Assembly (NCBI GenBank): GCA_035690065.1 | Contig: DASSKW010000007.1 | Span: forward strand, 1-5,087 | Origin: DASSKW01 sp035690065 | GTDB lineage: Bacteria > Pseudomonadota > Gammaproteobacteria > Natronospirales > REEB76 | Reading direction: 5' to 3' | DNA: 5,087 bases | Part shown: in pieces, positions 1 to 4,554 of the stretch | Layout of the letters: every line of letters begins with the position of its first letter | How positions within the stretch are numbered: position 1 is the stretch's first letter | The notes under the pieces: generated by a model | What the model was told of the DNA's origin: nothing | Databases searched by the model: none | What the model saw: the letters and a program-made list of their open reading frames with translations, nothing else | Translations under genes and position numbers: made by a program

Positions 1-1
1 T

Positions 2-1222
2 CTCGCGAGACGCGGCTTCAAACTGGATGTCACGACATATGCCGGATTGGAGGACAGACGCAAGGAACTGCAGACGCGCATGGAACAGCTGCGCAATGAG
101 CGTAATGCCCGCTCGAAAGAGATCGGTATGGCGAAAACCAAAGGCCAGGACACCGCGACACTCATGGCACAAGTTGCGGATCTTGGCAGTAATCTGAAAT
201 CGGCCGAAGAAGATTTCGGCAAGGTGGAATCGGAACTCGAAGCCATCCAATACGGTCTGCCGAACCTGCTGCACGAGAGTGTGCCTGACGGCACTGACGA
301 AAATGCCAATAAGGAAGTGCGCACTTGGGGCGAGCCACGCAAATTTGATTTCTCCCCCAAGGATCATGTGGATCTGGGCGCGACACATGGCTTGATGGAT
401 TTCGAACTGGCAGCCAAATTGACCGGCGCCCGGTTCGTGGTCATGAAGGGCGTATTGGCAAGACTGCATCGTGCCTTGATCCAATTCATGCTCAATCTGC
501 ATGTGAACGAACACGGTTACGAGGAAATCAGCGTTCCATTCATGGTGAACGAAACTTCCATGCGTGGTACCGGGCAATTACCGAAATTCGAAGAAGATCT
601 GTTCTCGGTACAGGGCGAGCAACGCTGGTTCCTGATCCCGACTGCGGAAGTACCGGTCACCAACATGGTGCGGGGCGAAATCCTCGAAGCCGATAGCCTG
701 CCGCGCCGTTATGTGGCGCATACACCGTGTTTCCGTGCCGAAGCAGGTTCGGCAGGCAAGGATACCCGCGGCATGATCCGGCAGCACCAGTTCGAGAAAG
801 TCGAGTTGGTGCAGATGGTGCGCCCGCAGGATTCCTTTGCTGCGCTGGAGCAATTGACCGGCCATGCTGAAAAAGTATTGCAGGCACTGGGCCTGCCTTA
901 CCGGGTGATGGCATTGTGTGCCGGCGATGTCGGGTTCTCAGCGGCCAAGACCTACGATCTGGAAGTCTGGTTGCCGAGTCAGAATCGCTATCGGGAGATA
1001 TCGTCGTGCAGCAACTGCACCGATTTTCAGGCGCGCAGGATGCAAGCGCGCTGGCGCAATCCGGAGACCGGCAAGCCCGAGTTGCTGCATACCCTGAACG
1101 GCTCTGGCGTCGCGGTAGGCCGTGCCATGATCGCCATCATGGAGAATTATCAGGATGCAGAAGGGCGAATCCACATTCCCGAGGTACTGCACCCTTATAT
1201 GGGTGGTGTGACCCTTATTTGA
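2..1222 (+). CDS. serS: Seryl-tRNA synthetase, 5'-truncated by window edge
   Basis: Class II aminoacyl-tRNA synthetase that joins serine to tRNA-Ser in the cytoplasm (ATP + Ser + tRNA -> Ser-tRNA + AMP + PPi) and also supplies Ser-tRNA for selenocysteine synthesis where that exists. The frame is open from base 2 and reads LARRGFKLDV, matching E. coli SerRS from about residue 18, so roughly 17 codons lie outside the window. The TTG at 47 is an internal leucine, not the start. Of 406 visible residues, about 1-95 form the helical coiled-coil arm that contacts the long variable arm of tRNA-Ser. The catalytic core shows TAE (214-216, serine pocket), motif 2 around HTPCFRAEAGSAGKDTRG (from 240), EISSCSN (332-338), and motif 3 LNGSGVAVGRAMIAIMENYQ (365-384). 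The stop TGA is at 1220-1222, overlapping the convergent rnk stop. Nothing is missing from the active site. Identification is secure. Confidence 0.98.
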   Translation, partial: LARRGFKLDVTTYAGLEDRRKELQTRMEQLRNERNARSKEIGMAKTKGQDTATLMAQVADLGSNLKSAEEDFGKVESELEAIQYGLPNLLHESVPDGTDENANKEVRTWGEPRKFDFSPKDHVDLGATHGLMDFELAAKLTGARFVVMKGVLARLHRALIQFMLNLHVNEHGYEEISVPFMVNETSMRGTGQLPKFEEDLFSVQGEQRWFLIPTAEVPVTNMVRGEILEADSLPRRYVAHTPCFRAEAGSAGKDTRGMIRQHQFEKVELVQMVRPQDSFAALEQLTGHAEKVLQALGLPYRVMALCAGDVGFSAAKTYDLEVWLPSQNRYREISSCSNCTDFQARRMQARWRNPETGKPELLHTLNGSGVAVGRAMIAIMENYQDAEGRIHIPEVLHPYMGGVTLI

Positions 1223-1625
1223 GGGTACGGTGGGTTTCCGGCTGCCGCAACACTTCCAGTACCTTGAGTTCAAGCTTCCGGCCACCGGGGACTTGCCATC
1301 CGATGGTCTGTCCAACCGATAAGCCCAGCAAGGCACTGCCCACAGGAGCTGTGATCGAGACGCGACCAGCAGTACCGTCTGCCTCTTGCGGATAGACCAG
1401 TGTCAGTTCGTGGACGGTGCCACTGGTCTCATCGACGAACCGCGCAGTGGAATTCATGGTGATGACATCGGTGGGGACCTTGTCGGATGCGACGACATGC
1501 GCCCGGTGCAATTCCTGCCATAGCGTATCGATCCCTGGCAGGCCGCGTACTGCAGGCGAGTCGAGCAGGTGTTCCAGCGTATCGAAATCACGTTCTGTGA
1601 CACAGATAGAGGGTGCTTGTTCCAT
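1215..1625 (-). CDS. rnk: Rnk, regulator of nucleoside diphosphate kinase (GreA/GreB-like)
   Basis: A 136-residue cytoplasmic protein, the same length as E. coli Rnk. Known of the family: a short N-terminal helical pair plus a C-terminal GreA/GreB-type FKBP-like domain; it binds RNA polymerase in the secondary-channel region without the long Gre coiled coil, and was named for raising nucleoside diphosphate kinase levels. Seen here: N-terminal helical part at about 10-50, then the diagnostic strings VITMNSTARF (54-63), LTLVYP (74-79), TAPVGSALLGLSVGQTI (92-108) and W-x-VPGG (110-115). The ATG at 1625 is chosen because AGGAG (- strand, 1633-1637) sits 7 bases upstream; the in-frame ATG at 1697 would add 24 residues without family resemblance. 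The gene converges on serS with an 8-base overlap and diverges from the tRNA gene. An Rnk-family GreA-like paralogue is the only real alternative. Confidence 0.93.
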   Translation of the reverse strand: MEQAPSICVTERDFDTLEHLLDSPAVRGLPGIDTLWQELHRAHVVASDKVPTDVITMNSTARFVDETSGTVHELTLVYPQEADGTAGRVSITAPVGSALLGLSVGQTIGWQVPGGRKLELKVLEVLRQPETHRTLK

Positions 1626-1833
1626 GGTGCTGCTCCTGCGGGAATAGGGGAAAAGGCAAAGGTTCCCATAAACTCCATGGAATCCTGCCTGCTTCATGTC
1701 TCAGATATGGGTACACGGAGTCGGATTTCAAGGCTACGTGCCGGTTCTGGTCTGACCCTCCGGGTTCCGGTATCCTTGCAACCCCGAAGTCGACGGTAGA
1801 TTGAAATCAGCCCAGCGAGCGGCGAGACACCCC
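1626..1833. other. Non-coding gap between divergent rnk and tRNA-Ser
   Basis: About 208 bases that must carry the start signals of both rnk (leftward) and the tRNA (rightward). I see only weak promoter matches: leftward TTGAAA (1726-1731) with TATCTG (1702-1707) at an 18-base spacing; rightward TTGCAA (1776-1781) with TAGATT (1797-1802) at a 15-base spacing. An imperfect inverted repeat GGTTCCCAT/ATGGAATCC spans 1661-1685 in the rnk leader. No gene or recognisable regulator site is present. Confidence 0.4.
1633..1637 (-). promoter_or_regulatory. Ribosome binding site of rnk
   Basis: On the - strand this reads AGGAG, 7 bases before the ATG at 1625. It decides the rnk start in favour of the 136-residue form over the upstream in-frame ATG at 1697. 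Confidence 0.75.
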
Positions 1834-1923
1834 GGAAGGGTGGCAGAGTGGTCGAATGCACCGGTCTTGAAAACCGGCAAGGGCGCAAGTCCTTCGTGGG
1901 TTCAAATCCCACCCCTTCCGCCA
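1834..1923 (+). tRNA. tRNA-Ser (anticodon UGA)
   Basis: A 90-base class II tRNA with genome-encoded CCA. Acceptor stem GGAAGGG (1834-1840) pairs with CCCTTCC (1913-1919); the discriminator base is G1920 and CCA is 1921-1923. The D stem is GCA/TGC (1843-1845 with 1857-1859). The anticodon stem CCGGT (1861-1865) pairs with ACCGG (1873-1877) and closes the loop CTTGAAA, giving anticodon TGA at 1868-1870, which reads UCA and by wobble other UCN serine codons. The long variable arm AAGGGC/GTCCTT (1879-1884 with 1889-1894) is capped by a GCAA loop. The T stem GTGGG/CCCAC (1896-1900 with 1908-1912) carries the loop TTCAAAT. The long variable arm is the main SerRS recognition element. No clear terminator follows before the next gene. 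The identity is certain from structure. Confidence 0.98.
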
Positions 1924-1930
1924 AATCGAA

Positions 1931-1960
1931 GATTCTCAGCACCCGGATTCTTGAGCACCC
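1931..1960 (+). repeat. Imperfect tandem direct repeat after tRNA-Ser
   Basis: GATTCTCAGCACCC (1931-1944) is followed, after one base, by GATTCTTGAGCACCC (1946-1960): two near-identical 14-15 base units differing only by C versus TG in the middle. The unit lies between the tRNA 3' end and the glycosyltransferase start and partly overlaps one of its possible start codons (TTG 1951). It may be a small local duplication or a paired protein-binding site; no function is known. Confidence 0.6.
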
Positions 1961-1968
1961 TCAACACA

Positions 1969-3000
1969 GTGAACACGCGTCACCCTCGTATCCTAGTGAT
2001 CCGCAACGACAAGCTCGGTGATTTCATGCTTGCCTGGCCAGCGTTGGCATTGCTGCGCGCGAACCTGCCTGGGGCCCGTATCACGGTATTGGTCCCGAGC
2101 TATACCGCACCACTCGCTGAGATATGTCCGCACGTGGACGAGGTCATGACCGATCTGAAACTACCGGGTATCTGGCGAAGTGCGCAGATGCTGGCACGTG
2201 CGATGAAACAAAAAGAGTTCAACGCGGTGATTACTCTGTTTTCCAGCTTCGATACCGGACTGGCTGCCTGGATAGCAAAGATTCCATATCGTCTTGCGCC
2301 AGCCACAAAACTCGCGCAGGTGTTCTACAACAAGCATCTGACACAACGGCGCTCGAAATCTGCCAAACCCGAATACGATTACAACATGGATCTGGTCAGG
2401 AAATTTCTCGACGATCAGGACATCCGTGACATCAGGCCGGTATCGCCTCCATACCTGCAGTTCGAGGAGATGGAGATACGCGAGTTGAAACGTCAGTTTC
2501 GCGATGCACACCACATACCCGGATCGCACAAGTTGGTGTTTATCCATCCCGGACATGGAGGTTCGGCAAGTAATCTTTCACTGATCCAATATGCAGCCTT
2601 GGCGCGAAACCTGTATTCACGCCTTGGTCATCACGTGGTATTGACGGCGGGACCTGGCGAAGAGCCTCAAGTACGTGAGCTCTCTGCCTTGCTTGCGACG
2701 GTACCGCATTCGAGCTATTTTTCCCGTACCGGGCTCGTGCAGTTTGCCCGTTATCTGCAGATGAGCGATGTATTCATCAGCGGATCTACCGGTCCACTGC
2801 ATATCGCAGGAGCGCTGAACCGTTGCACGGCGGCATTCTACCCACGGCGCAGGTCCGCGACCGCACTGCGCTGGCAGACGGCAAATGATCAACATCGCCG
2901 TCTCGCATTCATGCCACCGGCCGGAAGCGACGAGGATGATATGAACGACATTGACCCGGTGCAGTGTGCTGGCGAGATAAGTAACCATTTCCTGCAGTGA
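1969..3000 (+). CDS. Family 9 glycosyltransferase (ADP-heptose:LPS heptosyltransferase-like)
   Basis: A 343-residue soluble or peripheral inner-membrane enzyme with the two-Rossmann-domain GT-B layout of family GT9, which transfers heptose or a related sugar from a nucleotide donor onto lipid A-core LPS. Seen here: ILVIRNDKLGD (8-18), the N-terminal family motif whose aspartate corresponds to the proposed catalytic residue of WaaC; the interdomain/donor-side motif FIHPGHGGSASNLS (191-204); LTAGPGEE (225-232); and the C-terminal nucleotide-sugar motif SGSTGPLHIAGAL (271-283) followed by AFYPRRRSATALRWQT. There is no signal peptide. The start is uncertain: the frame is open back through the tRNA to TTG 1801, which is an artefact; GTG 1969 or TTG 1951 are the realistic starts, neither with a good ribosome site. 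GTG 1969 leaves six residues before the core motif, usual for the family. The membrane protein gene follows within 9-36 bases. Acceptor and sugar cannot be told from sequence, so no waa symbol is given. Confidence 0.88.
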   Translation: MNTRHPRILVIRNDKLGDFMLAWPALALLRANLPGARITVLVPSYTAPLAEICPHVDEVMTDLKLPGIWRSAQMLARAMKQKEFNAVITLFSSFDTGLAAWIAKIPYRLAPATKLAQVFYNKHLTQRRSKSAKPEYDYNMDLVRKFLDDQDIRDIRPVSPPYLQFEEMEIRELKRQFRDAHHIPGSHKLVFIHPGHGGSASNLSLIQYAALARNLYSRLGHHVVLTAGPGEEPQVRELSALLATVPHSSYFSRTGLVQFARYLQMSDVFISGSTGPLHIAGALNRCTAAFYPRRRSATALRWQTANDQHRRLAFMPPAGSDEDDMNDIDPVQCAGEISNHFLQ

Positions 3001-3036
3001 TCTGCGGGCATGAAATCAGACACAGGTAATCACATC

Positions 3037-3312
3037 ATGCAAAAACAAGGGCCCTTGCAGCGTCTGCTGGTAGCAGTCGCCGTTATTGCTGCAGCCTGCG
3101 TCATGGTCTTCCTTGGTGCGATCGTCATGGCAGTTATATTTGGAGCGGGGTTGGTCTTGTTCATCGCCTTCTATGTACGCTTGTGGTGGATAAGGAGGCG
3201 TCTCGGCCTGGATCTGCGTCCACGTCATCCAAGGCGTACCCAGGGTGGCAACACCATCGAGGGGGAGTACACGGTGGAGCACGAGAAACCGCCACATGAT
3301 CCTTCCACTTAA
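3037..3312 (+). CDS. Small two-helix inner membrane protein, uncharacterised
   Basis: A 91-residue protein of unknown function. Residues about 9-50 are almost wholly hydrophobic (LLVAVAVIAAACVMVFLG, then AIVMAVIFGAGLVLFIAFY), long enough for two closely spaced transmembrane helices. A WW-x-RRR cluster follows, marking a cytoplasmic edge by the positive-inside rule. The tail is polar and ends near GGNTIEGEYTVE, resembling the short hydrophobic-hairpin plus 'GxxIEGEY' tail proteins seen in beta/gammaproteobacteria (recalled, not searched). Start: ATG 3037 has AGGT 9 bases upstream; the in-frame ATG 3010 would add nine polar residues and has no usable ribosome site. The gene follows the glycosyltransferase by 36 bases (9 if the earlier ATG is used), so it is probably in the same operon and may act at the envelope, but that is inference. 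Confidence 0.75.
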   Translation: MQKQGPLQRLLVAVAVIAAACVMVFLGAIVMAVIFGAGLVLFIAFYVRLWWIRRRLGLDLRPRHPRRTQGGNTIEGEYTVEHEKPPHDPST

Positions 3313-3376
3313 AGGCAGCACCTGGAAATTTCTCGTTTGCTGTCGGTAAAAGCGAAGATTAAGTGGTTTGGCGGCA

Positions 3377-3405
3377 TTCACGTTAGCCATGGCATCGGCT
3401 AAAAT
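3377..3405 (+). promoter_or_regulatory. Candidate sigma70 promoter for ppa
   Basis: TTCACG (3377-3382, 4 of 6 consensus) and TAAAAT (3400-3405, 5 of 6) are separated by exactly 17 bases. Transcription would begin near 3412 and give a leader of about 130 bases before the pyrophosphatase ATG at 3545. It is the best match I see in the 232-base gap, but it is a pattern match only. Confidence 0.4.
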
Positions 3406-3406
3406 A

Positions 3407-3423
3407 TGGCCACTCTGTGGTCA
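3407..3423 (+). repeat. Inverted repeat at the candidate ppa transcription start
   Basis: TGGCCAC (3407-3413), spacer TCT, GTGGTCA (3417-3423): seven-base arms with one mismatch that becomes a G-U pair in RNA. It begins right after the candidate -10 box, so it would overlap the transcription start, a position suited to an operator or to a 5' stabilising hairpin. Confidence 0.35.
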
Positions 3424-3471
3424 GACCGACGATCCGGCGAACCACATCCCGAATTTGGCAAACAGTCATCA

Positions 3472-3492
3472 CGTGTCCCGCAAGGGTACACG
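3472..3492 (+). promoter_or_regulatory. Leader hairpin with GCAA tetraloop upstream of ppa
   Basis: CGTGT pairs with ACACG and CCC with GGG, giving an eight-pair stem with one bulged T (3487) and a GCAA loop (3480-3483), a GNRA-type tetraloop. It lies about 52 bases before the pyrophosphatase start. No T run follows, so it is not an intrinsic terminator; a structural element of the mRNA leader is more likely. It could also be chance. Confidence 0.45.
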
Positions 3493-3535
3493 AGTAGTCT
3501 ATTGAGCATGTCACGGCTTGCCGAAGTTTACTTAT

Positions 3536-3540
3536 GGAGA
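3536..3540 (+). promoter_or_regulatory. Ribosome binding site of ppa
   Basis: GGAGA sits five bases before the ATG at 3545 within a purine-rich run. It settles the start at 3545 rather than the in-frame TTG at 3518, which has no such site and would add nine residues. Confidence 0.75.
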
Positions 3541-3544
3541 AGAA

Positions 3545-4168
3545 ATGAAGCCTTACAATCAATGGCGCCCGCATCCCTGGCATGGCCTGGACCTCGGTCC
3601 CGACGCCCCGGCAGTCGTCAATGCCTACATCGAGATTACGCCATTCGATGTCGTGAAATACGAGGTGGACAAGAGTACCGGCTATCTGCGGGTGGATCGG
3701 CCACAACGCAGCTCGGCGCACATGCCGGCACTCTATGGCTTCATCCCGCGGACCTATTGCGGCGAACGCGTTGGAGCGCTGGCGGGGGAGGGAATCCCCG
3801 GCGATAAAGACCCGCTGGATATCTGCGTGTTCTCAGAACGCCCCATCTCACGCCCTGAAGTGCTGATGAGCGCGCGTATCGTCGGCGGTTTGCGCATGAT
3901 CGATGGCGGTGAAGCAGACGACAAGATCATCGGCGTACTGGAGAGCGACAATCTGTGGGGCCACGCGCGGGAACTGGCCGATCTTCCGCATCTGATGGTG
4001 GAACGGCTGGTGCATTATTTCAGCACTTATAAATGGGTGCCGGGCAAGAACCAGAAAGTCGAGATCACGGAAATATACGGACACGAAAAAGCTTACGAAG
4101 TCATCAAGGCTTCACACGCCGACTATCTGGAACATTTCGGCGAGAGTGGTTTGCCTGCAGGGATATAG
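3545..4168 (+). CDS. ppa: Inorganic pyrophosphatase, family I (Chlamydia-like type)
   Basis: Cytoplasmic, Mg-dependent hydrolysis of pyrophosphate to phosphate, pulling forward aminoacylation, nucleic acid and nucleotide-sugar synthesis. The product is 207 residues, longer than the roughly 175 of E. coli Ppa and close to the Chlamydia enzyme in length and wording (AYIEITP, RVDRPQ, TYCGE, DPLDICV). Residues matching the E. coli active site: E30 (E20), K38 (K29), E40 (E31), R52 (R43), Y71 (Y55), D87, D89 and D92 (D65, D67, D70), D120 and D125 (D97, D102), K127 (K104), Y162-K163 (Y141-K142). All are present. Odd: position 88, inside the D-x-D-P-x-D metal signature, is lysine where the classical pattern has a small or polar residue. 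The gene stands alone with its own probable promoter and faces the Rieske gene tail to tail across 29 bases. Confidence 0.95.
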   Translation: MKPYNQWRPHPWHGLDLGPDAPAVVNAYIEITPFDVVKYEVDKSTGYLRVDRPQRSSAHMPALYGFIPRTYCGERVGALAGEGIPGDKDPLDICVFSERPISRPEVLMSARIVGGLRMIDGGEADDKIIGVLESDNLWGHARELADLPHLMVERLVHYFSTYKWVPGKNQKVEITEIYGHEKAYEVIKASHADYLEHFGESGLPAGI

Positions 4169-4197
4169 AATGCGTTTACCGCCAAGCACCCGCGTCT

Positions 4198-4518
4198 TCA
4201 ATCCCACCGATCATCCTTGACCTGCACCATGCCTTCTACCACCCGTACCGGGAAAGTCGCCGTTGGTTCATAGGCTGGCGGCGCCAATACCTCACCATTA
4301 CGCACATCGAACTGGGCACCGTGACGGGGACAGGTGATGACGCAACCTTTGAGCTCTCCACCCGTGAGGATTCCACCATCATGGGTACAGACATCCTCGA
4401 TAGCATACAGCGTACCGTCGATGTTGAACACGGCTATCAAGACATCGTTGATATCGATGGTCTTGTATTGACCGGGCAGGATCTCATCCACGGAGCCGAC
4501 ATTCATCCAGTTAGCCAT
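4198..4518 (-). CDS. Rieske [2Fe-2S] ferredoxin-like protein (non-haem iron oxygenase ferredoxin type)
   Basis: A 106-residue soluble electron carrier made only of a Rieske domain. The two cluster-binding loops are intact: C44-T-H46-DGG and C63-P-R-H66-GAQFD, giving two cysteine and two histidine ligands to a [2Fe-2S] cluster. The absence of a signal or transmembrane segment, and of the extra disulfide cysteines, separates it from the bc1-complex Rieske protein and places it with NirD-like or dioxygenase ferredoxins. It starts at ATG 4518 with a weak GAG-containing ribosome site. It lies 36 bases downstream of sufT on the same strand, almost certainly one operon. Since no oxygenase gene is present, and similar Rieske genes accompany SUF clusters in other proteobacteria (recalled), a role in iron-sulfur assembly or electron supply to it is likelier than aromatic degradation; this is inference. 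Confidence 0.92.
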   Translation of the reverse strand: MANWMNVGSVDEILPGQYKTIDINDVLIAVFNIDGTLYAIEDVCTHDGGILTGGELKGCVITCPRHGAQFDVRNGEVLAPPAYEPTATFPVRVVEGMVQVKDDRWD

Positions 4519-4554
4519 TTGTAAATCTCATAAGTATGCGAGTGTACATCTCGA

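Noticed and set aside
916..1395. Long open frames in both directions over the serS 3' half (916-1395 on +, 938-1336 on -)
   Set aside because: Their translations resemble no family I know, and the serS frame has full motif support over the same bases.
1776..1802. Possible promoter of tRNA-Ser, TTGCAA with TAGATT
   Set aside because: Each box matches only 4 of 6 consensus bases and the spacing is 15, too poor to call as a separate feature.
1694..1942. An 82-residue open frame on the - strand across the tRNA, containing AEGVGFEPTKDLRP
   Set aside because: This string is the classic false protein produced by translating the antisense strand of tRNA-Ser; the structured tRNA explains the conservation.
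1834..1969. The tRNA-Ser as an integration site for a mobile element
   Set aside because: No integrase gene and no second copy of the tRNA 3' end is present; the downstream genes look like core envelope genes.
3314..3344. GGCAGCA/TGCTGTC inverted repeat just after the membrane protein gene, considered as a terminator
   Set aside because: The loop is 17 bases and no T run follows on the + strand, so an intrinsic terminator is not supported.
3406..3807. A 133-codon + strand open frame beginning in the ppa leader
   Set aside because: It overlaps ppa out of frame, has no ribosome site and its translation shows no domain; the ppa frame is clearly the real one.
4169..4197. Convergent gap between ppa and the Rieske gene, searched for a shared two-way terminator
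   Set aside because: No inverted repeat with flanking A/T runs is visible in the 29 bases.
4033..4524. A 163-codon + strand open frame running antisense to the Rieske gene
   Set aside because: It is a shadow of the Rieske and ppa genes with no recognisable motif or start signal.
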